64,000 bases of DNA, taken from the NCBI RefSeq assembly GCF_040537815.1, contig NZ_JBEWSZ010000013.1, positions 21,689 to 85,688 on the forward strand, written 5' to 3'. The notes beneath the pieces are model-generated. The model saw only the letters and a program-made list of their open reading frames with translations. It ran no database searches and had not been told where the DNA came from. Of the stretch, positions 35,003 to 46,139 are shown in pieces. The stretch comes from Mesorhizobium shangrilense. Lineage in GTDB: Bacteria > Pseudomonadota > Alphaproteobacteria > Rhizobiales > Rhizobiaceae. The position numbers and the translations under genes are program-made. The first letter of the stretch is position 1, and each line of letters opens with the position of its first letter.

Positions 35003-36178
35003 TCAGCTCGTGCTCTTTGGCGCGGACACGTCCAGCAATACGGTTTCCCCTTGACGAAGGCCTTCAAGCACCTGAGCGTGAATCCTGTCCGTATAGCCAG
35101 TCCGAACCGATCGCTCTGTCACCTTGCCGTTTATGCCCTTCACCTTGACTAGATATGATCCGTCCGCCTGCCGCAGCGAAAGCGCCGCCAATGGCACGAG
35201 TAAGACATCATCAGCACGCCCTATTGAAATGCGTACTTGGGCGGTCATCTTGGTTCGAAGTTTTTCTTCTGGATTCTTCACCCTGAGCACGCCGTGGTAA
35301 TAGACCGCGCTGTCTTTCGCCGCCTCCGTGGAGCGATCGTGCGCCGACTCATCGGCTATGGATGGAGGTGCATATTCAACCGCCTCAAGCGGGGCCTGGT
35401 AGCGAGTCTGTGGATCTCCGAAGATCGTGAACCAGGCGTTTTGACCAGGTCTTGTGCGCCAGACGTCGACTTCGGAAATCCGGATCTTTACCACCATCTC
35501 CTCAAGGTTCGCGATCACGGCGACCGTTGGCGAAGTCTGCGCAGAATTGAGCGTCTGTCCCGGCTCGATCGGGACCGCTACGATCTTCCCCTTCATTGGT
35601 GAGATTATCCGCGTGTATGCGATGTTGGCTTGCGCGGTCTCAACGTCGACCTCGCTTTGCAGGATCTTGGCCTCCAGCGAGACCTGTTCCGCCAATAGCG
35701 TCTGGTACTTTGTTTCAGCCTCTTCGAACGTCTTCTTAGAGACTGCATTATGCTCGCTGAGGTTACGTTGCCTTCGGAGGTCTGATCCAGCGAATCGCAT
35801 CGCTACTTGCTTCATGCCCCTCTGGGCTTTCGTGTCCTCTACCTTGGCCTCCGCAATCCTAAGGGCGTTTTGCTGCGGAATCGCGTCGATCTCCGCCAGA
35901 AGGTCTCCGGGCATGACGGTCTGGCCGACGTGAACATGGATCGCCTTGATCTGGCCCGATACCTGGGCGCCAACGCGGACCATTGAGACCGGCTCTAGAG
36001 TGCCCAGGGCTAATACGACCTCTTCAACTGAACCTCGCGTAACAATCGCCGTCATTTCGTCGGGTCGCGCGCTTTCCGCATAATCTGCCGAAAGAAACGA
36101 ATGATACGCCGCATATAAAGTCAGGGCCGCGACCGCCACTAGAACATATGTCGATTTATTTTTCACGTTATGTTCCAT
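35003..36178 (-). CDS. macA: MacA-type periplasmic adaptor (HlyD/RND fusion family)
   Basis: This membrane-fusion protein of 391 residues has an N-terminal membrane anchor (STYVLVAVAALTLYAAY), a split lipoyl domain (VGAQVSGQIKAIHVHVGQTV and AYTRIISPMKGKIVAV) around a long coiled coil, and a C-terminal barrel. It couples MacB to an outer-membrane channel. I place the start at ATG 36178, although the frame is open to 36286. The upstream DNA is AT-rich. A motif CTCTCGAAAG at about 36221-36230 resembles part of a tts box, but the match is weak. Confidence 0.88.
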   Translation of the reverse strand: MEHNVKNKSTYVLVAVAALTLYAAYHSFLSADYAESARPDEMTAIVTRGSVEEVVLALGTLEPVSMVRVGAQVSGQIKAIHVHVGQTVMPGDLLAEIDAIPQQNALRIAEAKVEDTKAQRGMKQVAMRFAGSDLRRQRNLSEHNAVSKKTFEEAETKYQTLLAEQVSLEAKILQSEVDVETAQANIAYTRIISPMKGKIVAVPIEPGQTLNSAQTSPTVAVIANLEEMVVKIRISEVDVWRTRPGQNAWFTIFGDPQTRYQAPLEAVEYAPPSIADESAHDRSTEAAKDSAVYYHGVLRVKNPEEKLRTKMTAQVRISIGRADDVLLVPLAALSLRQADGSYLVKVKGINGKVTERSVRTGYTDRIHAQVLEGLRQGETVLLDVSAPKSTS

Positions 36179-36927
36179 CACTCTCACTATTGACACCTGT
36201 CTATGCGGATAGTAATAACTTTCGAGAGTTTTATGTCCATCGATATATATTATATATATACATTTTGTCGGGTGACGCAAAAACATACATCTACGAATAC
36301 CACCTATATTTACTTTTTATTGAACATATAAATCGATATGCGGCGAGATCCCAATTAAACAAGGAGACATTTTTCTCCGAAGGCCATTTATTTCAACTCC
36401 CGTTGAATGAGGTCGTACTCAGCAATCCTAAGCGTAGCAAAGATTTCAATGCGTGTTGCCATCGCGAGCCGTCCACTGGCTGCCCTGCAATGCGCATGCC
36501 AACTTTATGGCTGGAACGCGACAATCTGGGATTCTTCGGCGCATTTGGTGCAGGTTGCAGGTTTCAGCGCCGGTGCGAGTAAGTTCATGGAGTCGGAATC
36601 GCAATCGACGCCGTGATTTGCCCGTGCTCTGTGCCACCGCTCGCTGATTTCACCCGAGCTTTCGATCGACCAAATTGTCCCACAGGCCAATGGGGTTGTG
36701 CTCGTAGGCCCGGCCGGAGGCGATGGACTTGTGTATCCATGTTGCGGCCGCCGAACCGCGCGAAATCAAAAGCAGCCTGGAGCGATACACAGCTACGCGT
36801 GGACCGAAGTCTCTACAGCAGGTCTATCGACGAAAGTCGCCTTAACTCGCTGCTCCAACTTGCTTCGGACACCAAGGTCAACCTGTAGCGGTCTCGAGCA
36901 GCGCCATCCGACACTTTCTGTCGCCTT
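36179..36927. other. Long intergenic region, AT-rich near MacA
   Basis: No gene supported. 36180-36380 is much more AT-rich than the rest of the window. The part from 36400 to 36900 is open in several frames without motifs. It separates the divergent macAB and nifH transcription units. Confidence 0.5.
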
Positions 36928-36943
36928 TGTTGCGTCCGCAACA
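36928..36943 (+). promoter_or_regulatory. NifA upstream activator site of nifH
   Basis: TGTTGCGTCCGCAACA is a perfect palindromic TGT-N10-ACA site, about 102 bases upstream of the -24 box. Confidence 0.9.
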
Positions 36944-37044
36944 TGGCTTGTTCCGACAATCACTTGTTTGCGCACTTGTTTGCGCTCAAGCTAACTCGCT
37001 GAAAAGAAATAACAAACTTTTTTCTTCCGTCCGATCAAGCCAAT

Positions 37045-37060
37045 TGGCACGAGTCTTGAA
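37045..37060 (+). promoter_or_regulatory. Sigma-54 promoter of nifHDK
   Basis: TGGCACGAGTCTTGAA has a perfect -24 box; the -12 box is TTGA where TTGC is usual. It lies 85 bases before the nifH ATG. Confidence 0.85.
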
Positions 37061-37075
37061 ACCCTTTGGGTGTGA

Positions 37076-38038
<963 letters not shown>

Positions 38039-38051
38039 CCGCCCTGCCGCC

Positions 38052-38100
38052 ACGAGGCGCGGCCTTGAGCTGACGCGCCTTTCAAAGAACGGCGCCTCGT
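38052..38100 (+). promoter_or_regulatory. Stem-loop between nifH and nifD
   Basis: ACGAGGCGC at 38052-38060 pairs exactly with GCGCCTCGT at 38092-38100. No T-run follows, so it may stabilise the nifH message or reduce read-through rather than terminate. Higher NifH than NifDK output is normal. Confidence 0.65.
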
Positions 38101-38135
38101 CAGTGAGGCGTCACTCAAACCTTTATAGGGGTCCC

Positions 38136-39638
38136 ATGAGCCTGGAATACGAGAATGACGGCACTCTCCATGCGAAGCTTATCGAGGAGGTGCTGTCGCA
38201 ATATCCCGACAAGGCGGCGAAGCGCCGCAAAAAGCACCTCAGCGTCGCAAAGAGTGGGGACGAGGCTAGCGAGGAAGGCGAGGTCGTTTCCGAATGCGAC
38301 GTCAAATCGAACATCAAGTCCATTCCGGGCGTGATGACGATTCGCGGCTGCGCTTATGCCGGCTCTAAGGGCGTGGTGTGGGGTCCAATCAAGGATATGG
38401 TCCATATCTCGCACGGCCCGGTCGGCTGCGGGCAATATTCCTGGTCGCAGCGCCGCAACTACTACGTCGGCACGACGGGCATCGACACGTTCGGGACAAT
38501 GCAGTTCACCTCCGACTTCCAGGAGAAGGACATTGTTTTCGGCGGTGACAAGAAGCTGGAACAGATCATCGACGAGATTGAGGGACTGTTTCCCCTCAAC
38601 AACGGCATGAGCGTGCAATCCGAATGCCCGATCGGCCTGATTGGCGACGACACCGAAGCCGTGTCCCGCAACAAGGCCAAGGAGCACGGAAAGACGATCG
38701 TGCCGGTGCGCTGCGAGGGCTTTCGCGGCGTCTCGCAATCGCTCGGCCACCACATCGCCAACGACGCGATCCGCGACTGGGTCTTCGAGAAGAAGGATAT
38801 CGAGTTCGAGGCCGGCCCTTACGACGTCAACGTGATCGGCGACTACAATATCGGCGGCGACGCCTGGGCCTCGCGCATCCTGCTCGAGGAGATAGGGCTG
38901 CGCGTGGTCGGCAACTGGTCGGGCGACGCCACGCTCGCCGAGATAGAGCGCGCACCGAAGGCCAAGCTCAATCTCATCCATTGCTATAGGTCGATGAACT
39001 ACATCTGCCGGCACATGGAGGAAAAATATGGCGTCGCCTGGATGGAGTACAATTTCTTCGGCCCCTCCCAAATCGAAGCCTCTCTGCGCAAGATAGCCAG
39101 GCATTTTGGGCCCGAAATCGAGGAGAAGACTGAGAAGGTCATCGCCAAGTACAGACCGCTTGTTGATGCCGTCATTGCCAAGTATCGGCCGCGCCTCGAA
39201 GGCAATACCGTCATGCTCTATGTCGGCGGCCTGCGCCCCCGCCACGTCATCACCGCCTACGAGGACCTCGGCATGGTGATCGTCGGCACCGGCTACGAGT
39301 TCGCCCACAACGATGACTATCAGCGCACCGGCCATTACGTAAGGAACGGCACGCTAATCTATGATGACGTGACCGGTTACGAGTTGGAGAAGTTCATCGA
39401 GGGGGTTCGCCCTAACCTCGTTGGCTCGGGGATCAAGGAAAAATACCCGGTGCAGAAGATGGGCATACCGTTCCGCCAGATGCACTCCTGGGACTATTCG
39501 GGACCGTATCACGGCTATGACGGCTTTGCCATTTTCGCCCGCGACGTGGATCTTGCCATCAACAACCCGGTCTGGGGCCTGTACGACGCCCCTTGGAAAA
39601 AAAGCCCGAGCCGTGGGCGGGCGCTGGCTGCCGAATAA
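38136..39638 (+). CDS. nifD: Nitrogenase MoFe protein alpha chain
   Basis: NifD, 500 residues, binds the FeMo-cofactor and half of each P-cluster. P-cluster cysteines are seen in [20 protein letters not shown] and [12 protein letters not shown]. The cofactor cysteine is in [14 protein letters not shown] and its histidine in [15 protein letters not shown] use ATG 38136, the usual start (MSLEYEND). A long minus-strand open frame over this gene is a codon-bias shadow. Confidence 0.98.
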   Translation: MSLEYENDGTLHAKLIEEVLSQYPDKAAKRRKKHLSVAKSGDEASEEGEVVSECDVKSNIKSIPGVMTIRGCAYAGSKGVVWGPIKDMVHISHGPVGCGQYSWSQRRNYYVGTTGIDTFGTMQFTSDFQEKDIVFGGDKKLEQIIDEIEGLFPLNNGMSVQSECPIGLIGDDTEAVSRNKAKEHGKTIVPVRCEGFRGVSQSLGHHIANDAIRDWVFEKKDIEFEAGPYDVNVIGDYNIGGDAWASRILLEEIGLRVVGNWSGDATLAEIERAPKAKLNLIHCYRSMNYICRHMEEKYGVAWMEYNFFGPSQIEASLRKIARHFGPEIEEKTEKVIAKYRPLVDAVIAKYRPRLEGNTVMLYVGGLRPRHVITAYEDLGMVIVGTGYEFAHNDDYQRTGHYVRNGTLIYDDVTGYELEKFIEGVRPNLVGSGIKEKYPVQKMGIPFRQMHSWDYSGPYHGYDGFAIFARDVDLAINNPVWGLYDAPWKKSPSRGRALAAE

Positions 39639-39655
39639 CACCCGGCCTTAGCCTG

Positions 39656-39672
39656 GTCTCCCCAAGGGAGAC
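39656..39672 (+). promoter_or_regulatory. Stem-loop between nifD and nifK
   Basis: GTCTCCC and GGGAGAC pair around a three-base loop. No T-run follows; a processing or stability role is likely. A second GC-rich dyad lies near 39680-39705. Confidence 0.55.
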
Positions 39673-39772
39673 GATGAACGCCCGCGGCCCCGTGGCCCGC
39701 GGGACACCTGAAACGTCTCGACGTCCCTGAGCTGCGGTATGGCGCGGTCAGATGAAAAAGAGGTAATCACCA

Positions 39773-41314
39773 ATGCCGCAGTCGGCTGAAAAAATTCTCG
39801 ACCACGCTCCCCTGTTCCGCGAGCCGGAATACAGGCAGATGCTCGCCGAGAAGAAGCTGAATTTCGAATGTCCGCATCCGGATCAGATCGTTACCGATCA
39901 ACGAGAGTTCACCAAGACGTGGGAATACCGCGAATTGAACCTCGCCCGCGAAGCGCTTGTGGTGAACCCCGCCAAGGCCTGCCAGCCGCTCGGCGCGGTG
40001 TTCGCGGCCGCGGGCTTCGAGCGAACCATGTCTTTCGTCCACGGCAGCCAGGGCTGCGTGGCCTATTACCGCTCGCACCTGTCGCGCCATTTCAAGGAGC
40101 CTGCTTCGGCGGTTTCCTCCTCGATGACCGAGGATGCGGCGGTATTCGGCGGCCTGAAGAACATGGTCGATGGGCTCGCCAACACCTACCAGCTCTACGA
40201 TCCGAAGATGATCGCCGTCTCGACGACTTGTATGGCGGAGGTCATTGGCGACGACCTGCACAGCTTCATCGAGAACGCCAAGGACGAAAACTCGGTCCCG
40301 CGCGACTTCGACGTGCCCTTCGCCCACACGCCGGCCTTCGTCGGCAGCCATGTCGATGGCTATGACGTAATGGTCAAGGGCATTTTGGAGCACTTCTGGA
40401 AAGGCCAGGAGCGCACGGAAGCCGGGGGAACCATCAACATCATTCCCGGTTTCGACGGCTTTTGCGTCGGCAACAACCGGGAACTCAAGCGCCTGCTCGA
40501 TCTGATGGGCGTGTCCTACACCTTCATCCAGGACGCCTCAGACCAGTTCGACACGCCGTCGGACGGCGAATACCGCATGTATGACGGCGGCACGAAGATC
40601 GAAGACGTGAAGAAGGCAGTCAACGCCGAGGCGACACTTTCGCTGCAGTATTACAACACCCGAAAAACGCTGGACTACTGCCGGGAAGTCGAGCAGGCCA
40701 CGGCCTCGTTCCATTACCCGCTCGGCGTCCAGGCGACCGACGAACTCCTGATGAAGGTCTCGGCGATTTCCGGCAAGGAGATCCCCGAGACAATCCGCCT
40801 TGAGCGCGGTCGACTGGTTGATGCCATGGCGGACAGCCAGTCTTGGCTGCACGGCAAGAAATATGCGATCTACGGCGATCCGGACTTCGTCTACGCCATG
40901 GCCCGCTTCGTCATGGAGACCGGCGGCGAGCCCACCCATTGCCTCGCCACCAACGGCACCTCGGCGTGGCAAGCCGAGATGAAGGAACTGCTTGCATCCT
41001 CGCCCTTCGGCAAGGACGCTCAAGTCTGGCCGGGCAAGGACCTCTGGGCGATGCGTTCGCTGCTCTTCACCGAGCCGGTGGACCTGCTGATCGGCAATTC
41101 CTATGGCAAGTATCTGGAGCGCGACACCGGCACGCCGCTGATCCGGCTGATGTTTCCGATCTTCGACCGGCACCATCACCATCGTTTCGCGCTCATGGGC
41201 TACCAAGGCGGGTTACGCGTCCTGACGACGATCCTCGACAAGATCTTCGACAAACTCGATCGCGAGACAAGCGAGACGGGCGTGACGGACTATTCTTATG
41301 ACCTCACCCGCTAG
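39773..41314 (+). CDS. nifK: Nitrogenase MoFe protein beta chain
   Basis: NifK, 513 residues, pairs with NifD and supplies the other P-cluster ligands. The cysteines are in [27 protein letters not shown] and [15 protein letters not shown] 39773 follows GAGGTAATCACC. The gene is intact and lies 134 bases after nifD in the same transcription unit. Confidence 0.98.
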   Translation: MPQSAEKILDHAPLFREPEYRQMLAEKKLNFECPHPDQIVTDQREFTKTWEYRELNLAREALVVNPAKACQPLGAVFAAAGFERTMSFVHGSQGCVAYYRSHLSRHFKEPASAVSSSMTEDAAVFGGLKNMVDGLANTYQLYDPKMIAVSTTCMAEVIGDDLHSFIENAKDENSVPRDFDVPFAHTPAFVGSHVDGYDVMVKGILEHFWKGQERTEAGGTINIIPGFDGFCVGNNRELKRLLDLMGVSYTFIQDASDQFDTPSDGEYRMYDGGTKIEDVKKAVNAEATLSLQYYNTRKTLDYCREVEQATASFHYPLGVQATDELLMKVSAISGKEIPETIRLERGRLVDAMADSQSWLHGKKYAIYGDPDFVYAMARFVMETGGEPTHCLATNGTSAWQAEMKELLASSPFGKDAQVWPGKDLWAMRSLLFTEPVDLLIGNSYGKYLERDTGTPLIRLMFPIFDRHHHHRFALMGYQGGLRVLTTILDKIFDKLDRETSETGVTDYSYDLTR

Positions 41315-41377
41315 CAGCGGCGGCCGGCCTTTCGCCAAGGCTGGCCGCCTTCCAATGCACTTTTGGAGACCGACGCA

Positions 41378-42868
41378 ATGTCCTCGCTCAGCGCCAAAAT
41401 TCAGGATGTCTTCAACGAGCCCGCCTGCGAGAGAAACCGCGGCAAGGATGCCAAGGCGCGCAAAGAGGGCTGCTCGAAGCCGCTGACCCCCGGGGCGGCA
41501 GCCGGCGGCTGCGCCTTTGACGGCGCCAAGATCGTGCTGCAGCCGATCACCGACGTCGCGCACCTGGTCCATGCGCCGCTCGCCTGCGAGGGCAATTCCT
41601 GGGACAACCGGGGAGCGGCTTCGTCGGGGGCAACGCTTTGGCGCACAAGCTTCACAACCGACCTCACCGAACTCGACGTGGTGATGGGGCAGGGCGAGCG
41701 CAAGCTTTTCAAAGCGATCCGCGAGATCAAGGAAGCTTACGCGCCGCCAGCGATCTTCGTCTATTCGACCTGCGTGACGGCGCTGATCGGCGACGACATC
41801 GAGGCCGTCTGCAAGCGCGCGGGGGAAAAATTCGGCTTGGCCGTGGTGCCGGTCAATGCGCCGGGCTTAGCCGGCTCCAAGAACCTCGGCAACAAGCTCG
41901 CCGCCGAGGCGTTGCTCGATCACGTCATCGGCACGGTAGAACCCGACGACGCCGGGCCGTACGACATCAACATCCTTGGCGAATTCAACCTCTCCGGCGA
42001 ATTCTGGATGGTGAAGCCGCTGCTTGATCGGCTCGGGATCCGGGTGCGCGCCTGCATTCCGGGCGACGCGCGTTACCTCGACGTTGCTTCCGCGCACCGG
42101 GCCCGGGCGGCTATGTTGGTGTGCTCGACCGCGCTCATCAATCTTGCCCGCAAGATGGAGGAGCGCTGGGACATCCCGTTCTTCGAGGGCTCCTTTTACG
42201 GCATTACCGACACCTCGGAAGCACTTCGCAACATTGCTGAGCTGCTCGTGAGGAAGGGCGCTGATCCGGAGATCCTCAACCGCACACAGACGCTGATCGC
42301 AGTGGAAGAGGCGATTGCGTGGAGGAAGCTCGAGGCCTACCGGAGGCGGCTTCAGGGCAAGCGCGTGCTTCTCAATACAGGCGGCGTGAAGTCTTGGTCG
42401 ATCGTCCACGCGCTGATGGAGATCGGCATGGAGATCGTCGGCACCTCGGTCAAGAAATCCACCGTCGAAGACAAGGAGCGCATCAACCAGATCCTCAAGG
42501 ACGACAACCACATGTTCGAGCAGATGGCAGCGCGCGACCTTTACGCCATGCTCTCAGAACACAAGGCCGATATCATGCTGTCGGGCGGGCGCACGCAATT
42601 CATCGCGCTCAAGGCCAAGACACCCTGGCTCGATATCAACCAGGAGCGCCAACACCCTTATGCCGGCTATGACGGCATTGTGGAACTCGTACGCCAGATC
42701 GACCTCGCCATTCATAACCCGATCTGGTCCCAGGTGCGGGAGCCGGCACCGTGGGATTGCCAGCCTGCGGTAGTGGACGAACCGCCGGGCACGAAGAGCG
42801 AGACCGCGACCTTGCACACTGTCCAGGAATTTACCGCCACGATGGCCGACGATTTCGGCGAGTGTTGA
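41378..42868 (+). CDS. nifE: NifE, FeMo-cofactor scaffold subunit
   Basis: NifE, 496 residues, is a NifD paralogue and forms the NifEN scaffold on which NifB-co is matured to FeMo-co. Conserved cysteines are seen in GGCAFDGAKIVLQP, APLACEGNSWDNRG and YSTCVTALIGDD. I choose ATG 41378 (MSSLSAKIQDVF) over an upstream TTG. The nifN gene follows after 9 bases. Confidence 0.97.
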   Translation: MSSLSAKIQDVFNEPACERNRGKDAKARKEGCSKPLTPGAAAGGCAFDGAKIVLQPITDVAHLVHAPLACEGNSWDNRGAASSGATLWRTSFTTDLTELDVVMGQGERKLFKAIREIKEAYAPPAIFVYSTCVTALIGDDIEAVCKRAGEKFGLAVVPVNAPGLAGSKNLGNKLAAEALLDHVIGTVEPDDAGPYDINILGEFNLSGEFWMVKPLLDRLGIRVRACIPGDARYLDVASAHRARAAMLVCSTALINLARKMEERWDIPFFEGSFYGITDTSEALRNIAELLVRKGADPEILNRTQTLIAVEEAIAWRKLEAYRRRLQGKRVLLNTGGVKSWSIVHALMEIGMEIVGTSVKKSTVEDKERINQILKDDNHMFEQMAARDLYAMLSEHKADIMLSGGRTQFIALKAKTPWLDINQERQHPYAGYDGIVELVRQIDLAIHNPIWSQVREPAPWDCQPAVVDEPPGTKSETATLHTVQEFTATMADDFGEC

Positions 42869-42877
42869 GGAAATCCG

Positions 42878-44260
42878 ATGGCGCGCATTCTTTCCCAGAC
42901 CAAATCAGCCGCGGTCAATCCGCTGAAGTGTTCGCAGCCGCTGGGTGCCGCCTTGGCCTTTCTTGGGGTCGACGGTGCGATGCCGCTGTTCCACGGTAGC
43001 CAGGGCTGCACCAGCTTCGCGCTCGTGCTGTTCGTGCGGCATTTCAAGGAGACGATCCCCCTGCAGACCACCGCGATGGACGAAGTGACGACGATCCTCG
43101 GCGGGGCGGACAATCTGGAAGAGGCGATCCTCAACCTCAAGATCCGCACAAAACCAAAGCTGATCGGGGTCTGCACGACGGCGCTGGTGGAAACCCGGGG
43201 CGAAGATTCCGCAAGAGACATCGCCGACATCAGGCTGAAGCGCGCGGAAGAAATCGCGGGTACGGAGATCGTACTGGCCAACACGCCGGATTTCGATGGC
43301 GCGATCGAGGAGGGCTGGGCCAAGGCGGTCACCGCGATGATCGAAGGTATTACACGGCATGGCGAGCAGGTGCGGCAGTCAAAGAAGATCGCAATCCTGC
43401 CCGGCTGGAACCTCACTGTGGCTGACATCGAGCATTTGCGTGAGATGGTTGAAAGCTTCGGACTCGAGCCAGTGATCCTGCCGGACGTCTCAGGCTCGCT
43501 CGATGGCACCGTGCTCGACCGCTGGATCACGACCACCTACGGCGGCACCAGTGTCGAGGATATCCGCGAGCTTGGTACCGCCGAGCACTGCATCGTTATC
43601 GGCGAGCATATGCGCCGCCCCGCCGAGGTGCTGCGGAAATTGACCGGCGTGCCTTACGTGCTGTTCCAGTCGCTGACCGGATTGAAGAGCGCCGATCGGT
43701 TCGTCTCCCTGCTGTCCGCGATATCGGGCGCGTCTGTGCCGGCAGGGATGCGCCGCCGAAGGGCGCAATTGCAGGATGCGTTGCTCGACGGACATTTCCA
43801 TTTCGGAGGCAAGAAAATTGCGATCGCTGCTGAACCAGACCAACTCTATCAACTCGCAACCTTCTTCGTCGGCATGGGCTCCGAAATCGCGGCGGCAGTC
43901 ACCACGACCGATATGTCGAAAATTCTGGAGAAAGTACCGGCGCAGTCGGTTCAAATCGGCGATCTCGGCGATTTGGAAGCTCTTGCCGCCGGCGCTGATC
44001 TTCTGGTCACTCATTCCCATGGACGCCAGGCGTCGGAACGCCTTGGCATTCCGCTCATGCGCGTCGGCTTCCCGATCTTCGACCGGCTCGGCAGCCAGCA
44101 CAAGCTCACAATCCTCTATCAGGGGACCCGCGACTTGGTTTTCGAGGTTGCCAATATTTTCCAGGCTAACCGGCAGGCGCCGACGCCCAAGGAACTTGAT
44201 CCACTCCGCAAGCGAGAAACGCCAGATGGGGCCCGTTCGTCGCCTCTCACTTGTCACTGA
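42878..44260 (+). CDS. nifN: NifN, FeMo-cofactor scaffold subunit
   Basis: NifN, 460 residues, is a NifK paralogue and partner of NifE. The typical segments KCSQPLGAALAFLGV, HGSQGCTSFALVLFVRHFKE and CTTALVETRGED are present. ATG 42878 has GAGGAAATCCG upstream. The end overlaps the start of nifX by 35 bases. Confidence 0.97.
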   Translation: MARILSQTKSAAVNPLKCSQPLGAALAFLGVDGAMPLFHGSQGCTSFALVLFVRHFKETIPLQTTAMDEVTTILGGADNLEEAILNLKIRTKPKLIGVCTTALVETRGEDSARDIADIRLKRAEEIAGTEIVLANTPDFDGAIEEGWAKAVTAMIEGITRHGEQVRQSKKIAILPGWNLTVADIEHLREMVESFGLEPVILPDVSGSLDGTVLDRWITTTYGGTSVEDIRELGTAEHCIVIGEHMRRPAEVLRKLTGVPYVLFQSLTGLKSADRFVSLLSAISGASVPAGMRRRRAQLQDALLDGHFHFGGKKIAIAAEPDQLYQLATFFVGMGSEIAAAVTTTDMSKILEKVPAQSVQIGDLGDLEALAAGADLLVTHSHGRQASERLGIPLMRVGFPIFDRLGSQHKLTILYQGTRDLVFEVANIFQANRQAPTPKELDPLRKRETPDGARSSPLTCH

Positions 44261-44726
44261 CGAGGTTCACGCTCCGATGCCGGAACGAAGAGCAGGCGCA
44301 TTGCGCGTGGCGATCGCCACGCAAGACATGAAGGACCTCAATGCCCATTTCGGGTCGGCCAAGCGCTTTGCTGTCTACGACGTGACGCGCGAGGAGTGGA
44401 ACCTCGTGGAAGCCGTGGCCTTCGATGACGTTTCCGACGAGAGCGGGGAGCATCGGAGCGAGGGCGATGACCGCATCACACCGAAGGTGGAGGCGCTGAA
44501 GGGCTGTCATCTGCTGTTTTGTCTGGCGATCGGCGGGCCGTCGGCAGCCAAGGTTGTTTCGGCAAAAATCCATCCGATCAAGGTGCCGCAGCCCCAAAGC
44601 ATCCAAGAGGTGCTGTTGCGCACGCAGATGATGCTCAGGACGTGTCCTCCCCCCTGGTTGCGCAAGGTGCTGGCGGAGGCAGGCGTCACCGAGAAGAAGC
44701 CGTCCTTCGAGGATGAGGACGACTGA
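44226..44726 (+). CDS. nifX: NifX, FeMo-cofactor carrier
   Basis: NifX, about 166 residues, binds NifB-co/VK-cluster and passes it to NifEN. It shows the fold signature ALRVAIATQDMKDLNAHFG at the N-terminus and LFCLAIGGPSAAKVV in the middle. The ATG at 44226 lies inside nifN; ATG 44278 just before the conserved domain is an alternative. The final acidic tail (KKPSFEDEDD) is partly copied in the scrap at 49838. Confidence 0.93.
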   Translation: MGPVRRLSLVTDEVHAPMPERRAGALRVAIATQDMKDLNAHFGSAKRFAVYDVTREEWNLVEAVAFDDVSDESGEHRSEGDDRITPKVEALKGCHLLFCLAIGGPSAAKVVSAKIHPIKVPQPQSIQEVLLRTQMMLRTCPPPWLRKVLAEAGVTEKKPSFEDEDD

Positions 44727-44743
44727 AATGAGGAGAAGGCGAA

Positions 44744-45223
44744 ATGTCAGATGCCGCGGCTAGCATTGCCGTCGCCGAGGACGAGGCGGCCCTTGCCACC
44801 CCGTTCGTCAAATGCCTCGTACGGCTGATCCGTGCTCAGGATCCCCACGGGTCGTGGGAAGGCAAACCAGATGCCGAGCTTCTCGGAGACTACATCATCA
44901 CCAGGGAACAGCGCCGTGCGAACCCGATCATCGGCGATCCCGATCCGGACGTGCTGTGGAGGCTCGATAAGTTCTATGCCGCCGTCGGGCTTGCGATCGA
45001 GGAGCGCTGCGGCCTGATGGCATCGCCGATGATGGAGATGAGCCATGAGGGCTTCGGGCGCGTGCTCTTCACGGCCGGCCGGCTGGTCGTCCTGTCGAAG
45101 ACCCTGCGCGACGTGCACCGGTTCGGCTTCGAGACGTTCTGGAAGCTCGCACAGGCCGGTACGAAACTGGTCGGCGATGGCATCGCAGCCATCGAAACCT
45201 ATCCCGATGTGGCACGGGCGTGA
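44744..45223 (+). CDS. nafX: NifX-associated protein (DUF269), copy 1
   Basis: This 159-residue DUF269 protein is typically encoded directly after nifX and assumed to help with FeMo-cofactor assembly. It shows [20 protein letters not shown] and [25 protein letters not shown] 44744 has a GAGGAG-type ribosome site. Copy 1 is intact throughout and serves as the reference for the altered copy at 49921. The usual next genes (DUF683, fdxB) are instead found after copy 2. Confidence 0.92.
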   Translation: MSDAAASIAVAEDEAALATPFVKCLVRLIRAQDPHGSWEGKPDAELLGDYIITREQRRANPIIGDPDPDVLWRLDKFYAAVGLAIEERCGLMASPMMEMSHEGFGRVLFTAGRLVVLSKTLRDVHRFGFETFWKLAQAGTKLVGDGIAAIETYPDVARA

Positions 45224-45273
45224 TGGAACCGAGTTTCGAACAAGGGGGTCATGTCAGGCCTTGAGGAGCTGCG

Positions 45274-46035
45274 ATGCCAGTCCACTCAACCGACGCGGTC
45301 GAGACCGATTTGGTTCCTGGGGTAGCGCTGATGAAGCCACTCGTCCTGATCTGTTCGCAAGATGCCGAGTTCTATCTGTTCCTCAGCCACATACTGGAGG
45401 TGGACGGCTTTGCCAGTGAGCCGGCAGGCGGCGCCAAGGAAGCACTTGCAATGGCCGACGAACGGGACTTCCAGGCCATTGTGCTGGACTGCGGGCCAAC
45501 GAGCATGACTGGGTCCGCAATCTGCGCCCGGCTCAAGCGGGAGCCCCGGACCGGCGGACTGCCCATTATTGCCCTGATCGCGCCCGGCGCCGAGAACCAG
45601 CACCTCGATCTCCTGAAGGCAGGCATTGACGAGAACTTTGTGCGGCCGATCGCCCCGGCCAAGCTGCTCGATTGTCTACGGGCGAGGCTGGCGCTGACCA
45701 AGCGGGGTTCGAACGGGGTTGAAAACGGCGGCTGGCTCTCCTGTGGCGACCTTGAAATGAGGCTCGACGCCCACCGGGTTCGTGGCAATGGCCACGAGAT
45801 CCATCTCGGGCCGATCGAGTTCAACCTGCTGCGGCTGCTGCTTGAGACTCCCGGCAAGGTCTTCACTCGGGACGAGCTGATCGGCGCGGCCTGGCCGGCC
45901 AACATCCACGTCGGTGTACGCACCGTCGATGTGCATATGAGCCGGCTCAGAAAGGCGCTGAAGGCGGCCTCCCCCTCCACCGTCATCCGTACCACCAGGT
46001 CTGCCGGCTACTCACTCGAGAGGCCGGACGGCTAA
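45274..46035 (+). CDS. OmpR/PhoB-type response regulator with unusual receiver
   Basis: This 253-residue protein has an N-terminal receiver domain (about residues 20-140) and a C-terminal winged helix of the OmpR type (IEFNLLRLLLETPGKVFTRDELI, VRTVDVHMSRLRKAL, IRTTRSAGYSLE). The phosphoacceptor Asp is kept (AIVLDCG). The acidic pair near the start reads CSQDAEF, the conserved Thr/Ser is replaced in IIALIAPG, and the switch Lys is Arg in NFVRPIAP. Phosphorylation may therefore be weak or absent. No kinase gene is nearby. It lies 50 bases after nafX, probably in the nif transcript, so it is a candidate nodule-specific regulator. Confidence 0.85.
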   Translation: MPVHSTDAVETDLVPGVALMKPLVLICSQDAEFYLFLSHILEVDGFASEPAGGAKEALAMADERDFQAIVLDCGPTSMTGSAICARLKREPRTGGLPIIALIAPGAENQHLDLLKAGIDENFVRPIAPAKLLDCLRARLALTKRGSNGVENGGWLSCGDLEMRLDAHRVRGNGHEIHLGPIEFNLLRLLLETPGKVFTRDELIGAAWPANIHVGVRTVDVHMSRLRKALKAASPSTVIRTTRSAGYSLERPDG

Positions 46036-46075
46036 ATAGCGAACCGGTGGCCCTGAGCACGACGGAGATGAGGAG

Positions 46076-46091
46076 TGGCACAACTCTTGCG
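46076..46091 (+). promoter_or_regulatory. Sigma-54 promoter before the stress-protein gene
   Basis: TGGCACAACTCTTGCG matches TGGCAC-N5-TTGC perfectly. I found no exact TGT-N10-ACA site in the 150 bases upstream, so the activator is uncertain. Confidence 0.7.
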
Positions 46092-46139
46092 GCTTCGGAA
46101 CGCGCCTAAAGGTACGACATACTTAGAAAGAAGCAGTCG

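Noticed and set aside
36407..36888. Overlapping short ORFs upstream of nifH
   Set aside because: None has a start signal or motif; the region is promoter and spacer DNA.
38115..39335. 406-codon open frame on the minus strand over nifD
   Set aside because: It is an antisense shadow caused by strong codon bias of nifD; it has no ribosome site or motifs, and nifD is unambiguous.
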